From Oscheius dolichura (lineage: Eukaryota; Nematoda; Chromadorea; Rhabditida; Rhabditidae): a DNA stretch of 64,000 bases. Location: NCBI GenBank assembly GCA_932521035.1, contig OW051493.1, forward strand, positions 1 through 64,000. Direction: 5' to 3'. Below are positions 39,301 to 53,367 of this stretch, piece after piece; within the stretch, counting starts at the first letter, position 1, and each line of letters opens with the position of its first letter. The notes beneath the pieces were generated by a model that was not told the origin of the DNA, ran no database searches, and was given only the letters and a program-made list of their open reading frames with translations. The position numbers and the translations under genes are program-made.

Positions 39301-39734
39301 TTTCGTGTCCACCAGTTAAAAACGGAATGCTCTTTCGTGTCCACCAGCTAGAAACGGAATGCTCTTTCGTGTCCACCAGCTAGAAACGGAATGCTCTTTC
39401 GTGTCCACCAGCTAAAAACGGAACGCTCTTTTTGAAGCCACCAGCTAAAAACGGAATGCTCTTTCGTGTCCACCAGCTAAAAACGGAATGCTCTTTCGTG
39501 TCCACCAGCTAAAAACGGAATGCTCTTTCGTGTCCACCAGCTAAAAACGGAATGCTCTTTCGTGTCCACCAGCTAAAAACGGAATGCTCTTTCGTGTCCA
39601 CCAGCTAAAAACGGAACGCTCTTTTTGAAGCCACCAGCTAAAAACGGAATGCTCTTTCGTGTCCACCAGCTAAAAACGGAATGCTCTTTCGTGTCCACCA
39701 GCTAAAAACGGAACGCTCTTTTTGAAGCCACCAG

Positions 39735-42700
39735 CTAAAAACGGAATGCTCTTTCGTGTCCACCAGCTAAAAACGGAATGCTCTTTCGTGTCCACCAGCT
39801 AAAAACGGAATGCTCTTTCGTGTCCACCACCCGAAAACGGAATGCTCTTTCGTGTCCACCACCCGAAAACGGAATGCTCTTTCGTGTCCACCAGCTGAAA
39901 ACGGAATGCTCCGTGTCCACCAGCTAAAAACGGAATGCTCTTTCGTGTCCACCAGCTAAAAACGGAATGCTCTTTCGTGTCCACCACCCGAAAACGGAAT
40001 GCTCTTTCGTGTCCACCAGCTGAAAACGGAATGCTCCGTGTCCACCAGCTAAAAACGGAATGCTCTTTCGTGTCCACCAGCTAGAAACGGAATGCTCTTT
40101 CGTGTCCACCAGCTGAAAACGGAATGCTCCGTGTCCACCAGCTAAAAACGGAATGCTCTTTCGTGTCCACCAGCTAAAAACGGAATGCTCTTTCGTGTCC
40201 ACCAGCTAGAAACGGAATGCTCTTTCGTGTCCACCAGCTAAAAACGGAATGCTCTTTCGTGTCCACCAGCTAAAAACGGAATGCTCTTTCGTGTCCACCA
40301 GCTAGAAACGGAATGCTCTTTCGTGTCCACCAGCTAAAAACGGAATGCTCTTTCGTGTCCACCAGCTAGAAACGGAATGCTCTTTCGTGTCCACCAGCTA
40401 AAAACGGAATGCTCTTTCGTGTCCACCAGCTAAAAACGGAATGCTCTTTCGTGTCCACCAGCTAGAAACGGAATGCTCTTTCGTGTCCACCAGTTAAAAA
40501 CGGAATGCTCTTTCGTGTCCACCAGCTAGAAACGGAATGCTCTTTCGTGTCCACCAGCTAAAAACGGAATGCTCTTTCGTGTCCACCAGTTAAAAACGGA
40601 ATGCTCTTTCGTGTCCACCAGCTGAAAACGGAATGCTCCGTGTCCACCAGCTAAAAACGGAATGCTCTTTCGTGTCCACCACCCGAAAACGGAATGCTCT
40701 TTCGTGTCCACCAGCTAAAAACGGAACGCTCTTTTTGAAGCCACCAGCTAAAAACGGAACGCTCTTTTTGAAGCCACCAGCTAAAAACGGAATGCTCTTT
40801 CGTGTCCACCAGTTAAAAACGGAATGCTCTTTCGTGTCCACCAGCTAAAAACGGAATGCTCTTTCGTGTCCACCAGTTAAAAACGGAATGCTCTTTCGTG
40901 TCCACCAGTTAAAAACGGAATGCTCTTTCGTGTCCACCAGCTGAAAACGGAATGCTCTTTCGTGTCCACCAGCTGAAAACGGAATGCTCCGTGTCCACCA
41001 GCTAAAAACGGAATGCTCTTTCGTGTCCACCAGCTAGAAACGGAATGCTCTTTCGTGTCCACCAGCTGAAAACGGAATGCTCCGTGTCCACCAGCTAAAA
41101 ACGGAATGCTCCGTGTCCACCACCCGAAAACGGAATGCTCTTTTTGAAGCCACCAGCTGAAAACGGAATGCTCTTTCGTGTCCACCAGTTAAAAACGGAA
41201 TGCTCTTTCGTGTCCACCAGCTAGAAACGGAATGCTCTTTCGTGTCCACCAGCTGAAAACGGAATGCTCCGTGTCCACCAGCTAAAAACGGAATGCTCCG
41301 TGTCCACCACCCGAAAACGGAATGCTCTTTTTGAAGCCACCAGCTGAAAACGGAATGCTCTTTCGTGTCCACCAGTTAAAAACGGAATGCTCTTTCGTGT
41401 CCACCAGTTAAAAACGGAATGCTCTTTCGTGTCCACCAGCTAAAAACGGAATGCTCTTTCGTGTCCACCAGCTAGAAACGGAATGCTCTTTCGTGTCCAC
41501 CACCCGAAAACGGAATGCTCTTTCGTGTCCACCACCCGAAAACGGAATGCTCTTTCGTGTCCACCACCCGAAAACGGAATGCTCTTTCATGTCCACCAGC
41601 TAAAAACGGAACGCTCTTTTTGAAGCCACCAGCTAAAAACGGAATGCTCTTTCGTGTCCACCAGCTAAAAACGGAATGCTCTTTCGTGTCCACCAGCTAA
41701 AAACGGAACGCTCTTTTTGAAGCCACCAGCTAAAAACGGAATGCTCTTTCGTGTCCACCAGCTAAAAACGGAATGCTCTTTCGTGTCCACCAGCTGAAAA
41801 CGGAATGCTCTTTCGTGTCCACCAGCTAAAAACGGAATGCTCTTTCGTGTCCACCAGCTAAAAACGGAACGCTCTTTTTGAAGCCACCAGCTAAAAACGG
41901 AATGCTCTTTCGTGTCCACCAGCTAAAAACGGAATGCTCTTTCGTGTCCACCAGCTAAAAACGGAATGCTCTTTCGTGTCCACCAGCTAAAAACGGAATG
42001 CTCTTTCGTGTCCACCAGCTAAAAACGGAATGCTCTTTCGTGTCCACCAGCTAAAAACGGAACGCTCTTTTTGAAGCCACCAGCTAAAAACGGAATGCTC
42101 TTTCGTGTCCACCAGCTAAAAACGGAATGCTCTTTCGTGTCCACCAGCTAAAAACGGAACGCTCTTTTTGAAGCCACCAGCTAAAAACGGAATGCTCTTT
42201 CGTGTCCACCAGCTAAAAACGGAATGCTCTTTCGTGTCCACCAGCTAAAAACGGAATGCTCTTTCGTGTCCACCACCCGAAAACGGAATGCTCTTTCGTG
42301 TCCACCACCCGAAAACGGAATGCTCTTTCGTGTCCACCAGCTGAAAACGGAATGCTCCGTGTCCACCAGCTAAAAACGGAATGCTCTTTCGTGTCCACCA
42401 GCTAGAAACGGAATGCTCTTTCGTGTCCACCAGCTGAAAACGGAATGCTCCGTGTCCACCAGCTAAAAACGGAATGCTCTTTCGTGTCCACCAGCTAAAA
42501 ACGGAATGCTCTTTCGTGTCCACCAGCTAGAAACGGAATGCTCTTTCGTGTCCACCAGCTAAAAACGGAATGCTCTTTCGTGTCCACCAGCTAAAAACGG
42601 AATGCTCTTTCGTGTCCACCAGCTAGAAACGGAATGCTCTTTCGTGTCCACCAGCTAAAAACGGAATGCTCTTTCGTGTCCACCAGCTAGAAACGGAATG

Positions 42701-44312
42701 CTCTTTCGTGTCCACCAGCTAAAAACGGAATGCTCTTTCGTGTCCACCAGCTAAAAACGGAATGCTCTTTCGTGTCCACCAGCTAGAAACGGAATGCTCT
42801 TTCGTGTCCACCAGTTAAAAACGGAATGCTCTTTCGTGTCCACCAGCTAGAAACGGAATGCTCTTTCGTGTCCACCAGCTAAAAACGGAATGCTCTTTTT
42901 GAAGCCACCAGCTAAAAACGGAACGCTCTTTTTGAAGCCACCAGGTAAAAACGGAATGCTCTTTCGTGTCCACCAGCTAAAAACGGAACGCTCTTTTTGA
43001 AGCCACCAGCTAAAAACGGAATGCTCTTTCGTGTCCACCAGCTAGAAACGGAATGCTCTTTCGTGTCCACCAGATAAAAACGGAATGCTCTTTCGTGTCC
43101 ACCAGTTAAAAACGGAATGCTCTTTCGTGTCCACCAGCTAGAAACGGAATGCTCTTTCGTGTCCACCAGCTAAAAACGGAATGCTCTTTCGTGTCCACCA
43201 GTTAAAAACGGAATGCTCTTTCGTGTCCACCAGCTGAAAACGGAATGCTCCGTGTCCACCAGCTAAAAACGGAATGCTCTTTCGTGTCCACCACCCGAAA
43301 ACGGAATGCTCTTTCGTGTCCACCAGCTAAAAACGGAACGCTCTTTTTGAAGCCACCAGCTAAAAACGGAACGCTCTTTTTGAAGCCACCAGCTAAAAAC
43401 GGAATGCTCTTTCGTGTCCACCAGTTAAAAACGGAATGCTCTTTCGTGTCCACCAGCTAAAAACGGAATGCTCTTTCGTGTCCACCAGTTAAAAACGGAA
43501 TGCTCTTTCGTGTCCACCAGTTAAAAACGGAATGCTCTTTCGTGTCCACCAGCTGAAAACGGAATGCTCTTTCGTGTCCACCAGCTGAAAACGGAATGCT
43601 CCGTGTCCACCAGCTAAAAACGGAATGCTCTTTCGTGTCCACCAGCTAGAAACGGAATGCTCTTTCGTGTCCACCAGCTGAAAACGGAATGCTCCGTGTC
43701 CACCAGCTAAAAACGGAATGCTCCGTGTCCACCACCCGAAAACGGAATGCTCTTTTTGAAGCCACCAGCTGAAAACGGAATGCTCTTTCGTGTCCACCAG
43801 TTAAAAACGGAATGCTCTTTCGTGTCCACCAGCTAGAAACGGAATGCTCTTTCGTGTCCACCAGCTGAAAACGGAATGCTCCGTGTCCACCAGCTAAAAA
43901 CGGAATGCTCCGTGTCCACCACCCGAAAACGGAATGCTCTTTTTGAAGCCACCAGCTGAAAACGGAATGCTCTTTCGTGTCCACCAGTTAAAAACGGAAT
44001 GCTCTTTCGTGTCCACCAGTTAAAAACGGAATGCTCTTTCGTGTCCACCAGCTAAAAACGGAATGCTCTTTCGTGTCCACCAGCTAGAAACGGAATGCTC
44101 TTTCGTGTCCACCACCCGAAAACGGAATGCTCTTTCGTGTCCACCACCCGAAAACGGAATGCTCTTTCGTGTCCACCACCCGAAAACGGAATGCTCTTTC
44201 ATGTCCACCAGCTAAAAACGGAACGCTCTTTTTGAAGCCACCAGCTAAAAACGGAATGCTCTTTCGTGTCCACCAGCTAAAAACGGAATGCTCTTTCGTG
44301 TCCACCAGCTAA
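39735..44312. repeat. Large tandem duplication with a 2.45-2.61 kb offset
   Basis: 39735-39920 matches 42181-42366 (offset 2,446 bp), and 40526-41700 matches 43138-44312 (offset 2,612 bp). The 166-bp change in offset fits an insertion or loss of about five units. Both copies contain closely spaced gctccgtgtcc units, agttaaaaac units and a tttcatgtcc unit (41589 and 44201). Confidence 0.8.
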
Positions 44313-47300
44313 AAACGGAACGCTCTTTTTGAAGCCACCAGCTAAAAACGGAATGCTCTTTCGTGTCCACCAGCTAGAAACGGAATGCTCTTTCGTGTCC
44401 ACCAGCTAGAAACGGAATGCTCTTTCGTGTCCACCAGCTGAAAACGGAATGCTCCGTGTCCACCAGCTAAAAACGGAATGCTCTTTCGTGTCCACCACCC
44501 GAAAACGGCATGCTCTTTCGTGTCCACCACCCGAAAACGGAATGCTCTTTCGTGTCCACCAGCTGAAAACGGAACGCTCTTTTTGAAGCCACCAGCTAAA
44601 AACGGAATGCTCTTTCGTGTCCACCAGCTAAAAACGGAACGCTCTTTTTGAAGCCACCAGCTAAAAACGGAATGCTCTTTCGTGTCCACCAGCTAAAAAC
44701 GGAACGCTCTTTTTGAAGCCACCAGCTAAAAACGGAATGCTCTTTCGTGTCCACCAGCTAAAAACGGAACGCTCTTTTTGAAGCCACCAGCTAAAAACGG
44801 AATGCTCTTTCGTGTCCACCAGTTAAAAACGGAATGCTCTTTCGTGTCCACCAGCTAAAAACGGAATGCTCTTTCGTGTCCACCAGTTAAAAACGGAATG
44901 CTCTTTCGTGTCCACCAGCTAGAAACGGAATGCTCTTTCGTGTCCACCAGCTAGAAACGGAATGCTCTTTCGTGTCCACCAGCTAAAAACGGAATGCTCT
45001 TTCGTGTCCACCAGCTAAAAACGGAATGCTCTTTCGTGTCCACCAGTTAAAAACGGAATGCTCTTTCGTGTCCACCAGCTAGAAACGGAATGCTCTTTCG
45101 TGTCCACCAGCTAAAAACGGAACGCTCTTTTTGAAGCCACCAGCTAAAAACGGAATGCTCTTTCGTGTCCACCAGCTAAAAACGGAATGCTCTTTCGTGT
45201 CCACCAGCTAAAAACGGAATGCTCTTTCGTGTCCACCAGCTAAAAACGGAACGCTCTTTTTGAAGCCACCAGCTAACAACGGAATGCTCTTTCGTGTCCA
45301 CCAGCTAAAAACGGAACGCTCTTTTTGAAGCCACCAGCTAAAAACGGAATGCTCTTTCGTGTCCACCAGCTAGAAACGGAATGCTCTTTCGTGTCCACCA
45401 GCTAGAAACGGAATGCTCTTTCGTGTCCACCAGCTAAAAACGGAACGCTCTTTTTGAAGCCACCAGCTAAAAACGGAATGCTCTTTCGTGTCCACCGGCT
45501 AAAAACGGAATGCTCTTTCGTGTCCACCAGCTAAAAACGGAATGCTCTTTCGTGTCCACCAGCTAAAAACGGAATGCTCTTTCGTGTCCACCAGCTAAAA
45601 ACGGAATGCTCTTTCGTGTCCACCAGCTAAAAACGGAACGCTCTTTTTGAAGCCACCAGCTAAAAACGGAATGCTCTTTCGTGTCCACCACCCGTAAACG
45701 GAATGCTCTTTCGTGTCCACCACCCGAAAACGGAATGCTCTTTCGTGTCCACCAGCTAAAAACGGAACGCTCTTTTTGAAGCCACCAGCTAAAAACGGAA
45801 TGCTCTTTCGTGTCCACCAGCTGAAAACGGAATGCTCTTTCGTGTCCACCAGCTAAAAACGGAATGCTCTTTCGTGTCCACCAGCTAAAAACGGAACGCT
45901 CTTTTTGAAGCCACCAGCTAAAAACGGAATGCTCTTTCGTGTCCACCAGCTAAAAACGGAACGCTCTTTTTGAAGCCACCAGCTAACAACGGAATGCTCT
46001 TTCGTGTCCACCAGCTAGAAACGGAATGCTCTTTCGTGTCCACCAGCTAGAAACGGAATGCTCTTTCGTGTCCACCAGCTAAAAACGGAACGCTCTTTTT
46101 GAAGCCACCAGCTAAAAACGGAATGCTCTTTCGTGTCCACCAGCTGAAAACGGAATGCTCTTTCGTGTCCACCAGCTAAAAACGGAATGCTCTTTCGTGT
46201 CCACCAGCTAAAAACGGAACGCTCTTTTTGAAGCCACCAGCTAAAAACGGAATGCTCTTTCGTGTCCACCAGCTGAAAACGGAATGCTCTTTCGTGTCCA
46301 CCAGCTAAAAACGGAATGCTCTTTCGTGTCCACCAGCTAAAAACGGAACGCTCTTTTTGAAGCCACCAGCTAAAAACGGAATGCTCTTTCGTGTCCACCG
46401 GCTAAAAACGGAATGCTCTTTCGTGTCCACCAGCTAAAAACGGAATGCTCTTTCGTGTCCACCAGCTAAAAACGGAATGCTCTTTCGTGTCCACCAGCTA
46501 AAAACGGAATGCTCTTTCGTGTCCACCAGCTAAAAACGGAACGCTCTTTTTGAAGCCACCAGCTAAAAACGGAATGCTCTTTCGTGTCCACCAGCTAAAA
46601 ACGGAACGCTCTTTTTGAAGCCACCAGCTAAAAACGGAATGCTCTTTCGTGTCCACCAGCTAAAAACGGAATGCTCCTTCGTGTCCACCAGCTAAAAACG
46701 GAACGCTCTTTTTGAAGCCACCAGCTAAAAACGGAATGCTCTTTCGTGTCCACCAGCTAAAAACGGAATGCTCTTTCGTGTCCACCAGCTAAAAACGGAA
46801 TGCTCTTTCGTGTCCACCAGCTAAAAACGGAACGCTCTTTTTGAAGCCACCAGCTAAAAACGGAATGCTCTTTCGTGTCCACCAGCTAAAAACGGAATGC
46901 TCTTTCGTGTCCACCAGCTAAAAACGGAACGCTCTTTTTGAAGCCACCAGCTAACAACGGAATGCTCTTTCGTGTCCACCAGCTAAAAACGGAACGCTCT
47001 TTTTGAAGCCACCAGCTAAAAACGGAATGCTCTTTCGTGTCCACCAGTTAAAAACGGAATGCTCTTTCGTGTCCACCAGCTAGAAACGGAATGCTCTTTC
47101 GTGTCCACCAGCTAGAAACGGAATGCTCTTTCGTGTCCACCAGCTAAAAACGGAACGCTCTTTTTGAAGCCACCAGCTAAAAACGGAATGCTCTTTCGTG
47201 TCCACCAGCTGAAAACGGAATGCTCTTTCGTGTCCACCAGCTAAAAACGGAATGCTCTTTCGTGTCCACCAGCTAAAAACGGAACGCTCTTTTTGAAGCC

Positions 47301-47595
47301 ACCAGCTAAAAACGGAATGCTCTTTCGTGTCCACCAGCTAAAAACGGAATGCTCTTTCGTGTCCACCAGCTAAAAACGGAATGCTCTTTCGTGTCCACCA
47401 GCTAAAAACGGAATGCTCTTTCGTGTCCACCAGCTAAAAACGGAATGCTCTTTCGTGTCCACCAGCTAAAAACGGAACGCTCTTTTTGAAGCCACCAGCT
47501 AAAAACGGAATGCTCTTTCGTGTCCACCAGCTAAAAACGGAATGCTCTTTCGTGTCCACCAGCTAAAAACGGAACGCTCTTTTTGAAGCCACCAG

Positions 47596-49340
47596 CTAAA
47601 AACGGAATGCTCTTTCGTGTCCACCAGCTAAAAACGGAATGCTCTTTCGTGTCCACCAGCTAAAAACGGAATGCTCTTTCGTGTCCACCACCCGAAAACG
47701 GAATGCTCTTTCGTGTCCACCACCCGAAAACGGAATGCTCTTTCGTGTCCACCAGCTGAAAACGGAATGCTCCGTGTCCACCAGCTAAAAACGGAATGCT
47801 CTTTCGTGTCCACCAGCTAAAAACGGAATGCTCTTTCGTGTCCACCACCCGAAAACGGAATGCTCTTTCGTGTCCACCAGCTGAAAACGGAATGCTCCGT
47901 GTCCACCAGCTAAAAACGGAATGCTCTTTCGTGTCCACCAGCTAGAAACGGAATGCTCTTTCGTGTCCACCAGCTGAAAACGGAATGCTCCGTGTCCACC
48001 AGCTAAAAACGGAATGCTCTTTCGTGTCCACCAGCTAAAAACGGAATGCTCTTTCGTGTCCACCAGCTAGAAACGGAATGCTCTTTCGTGTCCACCAGCT
48101 AAAAACGGAATGCTCTTTCGTGTCCACCAGCTAAAAACGGAATGCTCTTTCGTGTCCACCAGCTAGAAACGGAATGCTCTTTCGTGTCCACCAGCTAAAA
48201 ACGGAATGCTCTTTCGTGTCCACCAGCTAGAAACGGAATGCTCTTTCGTGTCCACCAGCTAAAAACGGAATGCTCTTTCGTGTCCACCAGCTAAAAACGG
48301 AATGCTCTTTCGTGTCCACCAGCTAGAAACGGAATGCTCTTTCGTGTCCACCAGTTAAAAACGGAATGCTCTTTCGTGTCCACCAGCTAGAAACGGAATG
48401 CTCTTTCGTGTCCACCAGCTAAAAACGGAATGCTCTTTTTGAAGCCACCAGCTAAAAACGGAACGCTCTTTTTGAAGCCACCAGGTAAAAACGGAATGCT
48501 CTTTCGTGTCCACCAGCTAAAAACGGAACGCTCTTTTTGAAGCCACCAGCTAAAAACGGAATGCTCTTTCGTGTCCACCAGCTAGAAACGGAATGCTCTT
48601 TCGTGTCCACCAGATAAAAACGGAATGCTCTTTCGTGTCCACCAGTTAAAAACGGAATGCTCTTTCGTGTCCACCAGCTAGAAACGGAATGCTCTTTCGT
48701 GTCCACCAGCTAAAAACGGAATGCTCTTTCGTGTCCACCAGTTAAAAACGGAATGCTCTTTCGTGTCCACCAGCTGAAAACGGAATGCTCCGTGTCCACC
48801 AGCTAAAAACGGAATGCTCTTTCGTGTCCACCACCCGAAAACGGAATGCTCTTTCGTGTCCACCAGCTAAAAACGGAACGCTCTTTTTGAAGCCACCAGC
48901 TAAAAACGGAACGCTCTTTTTGAAGCCACCAGCTAAAAACGGAATGCTCTTTCGTGTCCACCAGTTAAAAACGGAATGCTCTTTCGTGTCCACCAGCTAA
49001 AAACGGAATGCTCTTTCGTGTCCACCAGTTAAAAACGGAATGCTCTTTCGTGTCCACCAGTTAAAAACGGAATGCTCTTTCGTGTCCACCAGCTGAAAAC
49101 GGAATGCTCTTTCGTGTCCACCAGCTGAAAACGGAATGCTCCGTGTCCACCAGCTAAAAACGGAATGCTCTTTCGTGTCCACCAGCTAGAAACGGAATGC
49201 TCTTTCGTGTCCACCAGCTGAAAACGGAATGCTCCGTGTCCACCAGCTAAAAACGGAATGCTCCGTGTCCACCACCCGAAAACGGAATGCTCTTTTTGAA
49301 GCCACCAGCTGAAAACGGAATGCTCTTTCGTGTCCACCAG
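47596..49340. repeat. Further copy of the 39.7-43.8 kb block
   Basis: 42847-43800 matches 48387-49340 at 5,540 bp, with shared private changes (ccaggtaaaa at 42941 and 48481; cagataaaaa at 43071 and 48611). 39735-40077 matches 47596-47938 at 7,861 bp. A third relative begins at 50981 and 51839. Confidence 0.8.
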
Positions 49341-52300
49341 TTAAAAACGGAATGCTCTTTCGTGTCCACCAGTTAAAAACGGAATGCTCTTTCGTGTCCA
49401 CCAGTTAAAAACGGAATGCTCTTTCGTGTCCACCACCCGAAAACGGAATGCTCTTTCGTGTCCACCACCCGAAAACGGAATGCTCTTTCGTGTCCACCAG
49501 CTGAAAACGGAATGCTCTTTCGTGTCCACCAGCTGAAAACGGAATGCTCTTTCGTGTCCACCAGCTAAAAACGGAATGCTCTTTCGTGTCCACCAGCTGA
49601 AAACGGAATGCTCTTTCGTGTCCACCAGCTAAAAACGGAATGCTCTTTCGTGTCCACCAGCTAAAAACGGAACGCTCTTTTTGAAGCCACCAGCTGAAAA
49701 CGGAATGCTCTTTCGTGTCCACCAGCTAAAAACGGAATGCTCTTTCGTGTCCACCAGTTAAAAACGGAATGCTCTTTCGTGTCCACCAGCTAAAAACGGA
49801 ACGCTCTTTCGTGTCCACCACCCGAAAACGGAATGCTCTTTCGTGTCCACCACCCGAAAACGGAATGCTCTTTCGTGTCCACCAGCTAAAAACGGAATGC
49901 TCTTTCGTGTCCACCAGCTAAAAACGGAATGCTCTTTCGTGTCCACCAGTTAAAAACGGAATGCTCTTTCGTGTCCACCAGTTAAAAACGGAATGCTCTT
50001 TCGTGTCCACCAGTTAAAAACGGAATGCTCTTTCGTGTCCACCAGTTAAAAACGGAATGCTCTTTCGTGTCCACCACCCGAAAACGGAATGCTCTTTCGT
50101 GTCCACCACCCGAAAACGGAATGCTCTTTCGTGTCCACCAGCTGAAAACGGAATGCTCTTTCGTGTCCACCAGCTAAAAACGGAATGCTCTTTCGTGTCC
50201 ACCAGCTGAAAACGGAATGCTCTTTCGTGTCCACCAGCTAAAAACGGAACGCTCTTTTTGAAGCCACCAGCTAACAACGGAATGCTCTTTCGTGTCCACC
50301 AGCTAAAAACGGAACGCTCTTTTTGAAGCCACCAGCTAAAAACGGAATGCTCTTTCGTGTCCACCAGTTAAAAACGGAATGCTCTTTCGTGTCCACCAGC
50401 TAGAAACGGAATGCTCTTTCGTGTCCACCAGCTAGAAACGGAATGCTCTTTCGTGTCCACCAGCTAAAAACGGAACGCTCTTTTTGAAGCCACCAGCTAA
50501 CAACGGAATGCTCTTTCGTGTCCACCAGCTAAAAACGGAACGCTCTTTTTGAAGCCACCAGCTAAAAACGGAATGCTCTTTCGTGTCCACCAGCTGAAAA
50601 CGGAATGCTCTTTCGTGTCCACCAGCTAAAAACGGAATGCTCTTTCGTGTCCACCAGCTAAAAACGGAACGCTCTTTTTGAAGCCACCAGCTAAAAACGG
50701 AATGCTCTTTCGTGTCCACCAGCTAAAAACGGAATGCTCTTTCGTGTCCACCAGCTAAAAACGGAATGCTCTTTCGTGTCCACCAGCTAAAAACGGAATG
50801 CTCTTTCGTGTCCACCAGCTAAAAACGGAATGCTCTTTCGTGTCCACCAGCTAAAAACGGAACGCTCTTTTTGAAGCCACCAGCTAAAAACGGAATGCTC
50901 TTTCGTGTCCACCAGCTAAAAACGGAATGCTCCTTCGTGTCCACCAGCTAAAAACGGAACGCTCTTTTTGAAGCCACTAGCTAAAAACGGAATGCTCTTT
51001 CGTGTCCACCAGCTAAAAACGGAATGCTCTTTCGTGTCCACCAGCTAAAAACGGAATGCTCTTTCGTGTCCACCACCCGAAAACGGAATGCTCTTTCGTG
51101 TCCACCACCCGAAAACGGAATGCTCTTTCGTGTCCACCAGCTGAAAACGGAATGCTCCGTGTCCACCAGCTAAAAACGGAATGCTCTTTCGTGTCCACCA
51201 GCTAGAAACGGAATGCTCTTTCGTGTCCACCAGCTGAAAACGGAATGCTCCGTGTCCACCAGCTAAAAACGGAATGCTCTTTCGTGTCCACCAGCTAAAA
51301 ACGGAATGCTCTTTCGTGTCCACCAGCTAGAAACGGAATGCTCTTTCGTGTCCACCAGCTAAAAACGGAATGCTCTTTCGTGTCCACCAGCTAAAAACGG
51401 AATGCTCTTTCGTGTCCACCAGCTAGAAACGGAATGCTCTTTCGTGTCCACCAGCTAAAAACGGAATGCTCTTTCGTGTCCACCAGTTAAAAACGGAATG
51501 CTCTTTCGTGTCCACCAGCTAGAAACGGAATGCTCTTTCGTGTCCACCAGCTGAAAACGGAATGCTCCGTGTCCACCAGCTAAAAACGGAATGCTCTTTT
51601 TGAAGCCACCAGCTAAAAACGGAACGCTCTTTTTGAAGCCACCAGCTAAAAACGGAATGCTCTTTCGTGTCCACCAGCTAAAAACGGAACGCTCTTTTTG
51701 AAGCCACCAGCTAAAAACGGAATGCTCTTTCGTGTCCACCAGCTAGAAACGGAATGCTCTTTCGTGTCCACCAGCTAAAAACGGAATGCTCTTTCGTGTC
51801 CACCAGTTAAAAACGGAATGGTCTTTCGTGTCCACCAGCTAGAAACGGAATGCTCTTTCGTGTCCACCAGCTAAAAACGGAATGCTCTTTCGTGTCCACC
51901 AGTTAAAAACGGAATGCTCTTTCGTGTCCACCAGCTGAAAACGGAATGCTCCGTGTCCACCAGCTAAAAACGGAATGCTCTTTCGTGTCCACCACCCGAA
52001 AACGGAATGCTCTTTCGTGTCCACCAGCTAAAAACGGAACGCTCTTTTTGAAGCCACCAGCTAAAAACGGAACGCTCTTTTTGAAGCCACCAGCTAAAAA
52101 CGGAATGCTCTTTCGTGTCCACCAGTTAAAAACGGAATGCTCTTTCGTGTCCACCAGCTAAAAACGGAATGCTCTTTCGTGTCCACCAGTTAAACACGGA
52201 ATGCTCTTTCGTGTCCACCAGTTAAAAACGGAATGCTCTTTCGTGTCCACCAGCTGAAAACGGAATGCTCCGTGTCCACCAGCTAAAAACGGAATGCTCT

Positions 52301-53367
52301 TTCGTGTCCACCAGCTGAAAACGGAATGCTCTTTCGTGTCCACCAGCTGAAAACGGAATGCTCCGTGTCCACCAGCTAAAAACGGAATGCTCTTTCGTGT
52401 CCACCAGCTAGAAACGGAATGCTCTTTCGTGTCCACCAGCTGAAAACGGAATGCTCCGTGTCCACCAGCTAAAAACGGAATGCTCCGTGTCCACCACCCG
52501 AAAACGGAATGCTCTTTCGTGTCCACCAGCTAAAAACGGAATGCTCTTTTTGAAGCCACCAGCTGAAAACGGAATGCTCTTTCGTGTCCACCAGCTAAAA
52601 ACGGAACGCTCTTTTTGAAGCCACCAGCTAAAAACGGAATGCTCTTTCGTGTCCACCAGCTAGAAACGGAATGCTCTTTCGTGTCCACCAGCTAGAAACG
52701 GAATGCTCTTTCGTGTCCACCAGTTAAAAACGGAATGCTCTTTCGTGTCCACCAGTTAAAAACGGAATGCTCTTTCGTGTCCACCAGCTAAAAACGGAAT
52801 GCTCTTTCGTGTCCACCAGTTAAAAACGGAATGCTCTTTCGTGTCCACCAGCTAGAAACGGAATGCTCTTTCGTGTCCACCAGCTAGAAACGGAATGCTC
52901 TTTCGTGTCCACCAGTTAAAAACGGAATGCTCTTTCGTGTCCACCAGCTAAAAACGGAACGCTCTTTTTGAAGCCACCAGCTGAAAACGGAATGCTCTTT
53001 CGTGTCCACCAGCTAAAAACGGAACGCTCTTTTTGAAGCCACCAGCTAAAAACGGAATGCTCTTTCGTGTCCACCAGCTAAAAACGGAACGCTCTTTTTG
53101 AAGCCACCAGCTGAAAACGGAATGCTCTTTCGTGTCCACCAGCTAAAAACGGAATGCTCTTTCGTGTCCACCAGTTAAAAACGGAATGCTCTTTCGTGTC
53201 CACCAGCTAAAAACGGAACGCTCTTTTTGAAGCCACCAGCTAAAAACGGAATGCTCTTTCGTGTCCACCAGCTAGAAACGGAATGCTCTTTCGTGTCCAC
53301 CAGCTAAAAACGGAATGCTCTTTCGTGTCCACCAGTTAAAAACGGAATGCTCTTTCGTGTCCACCAG

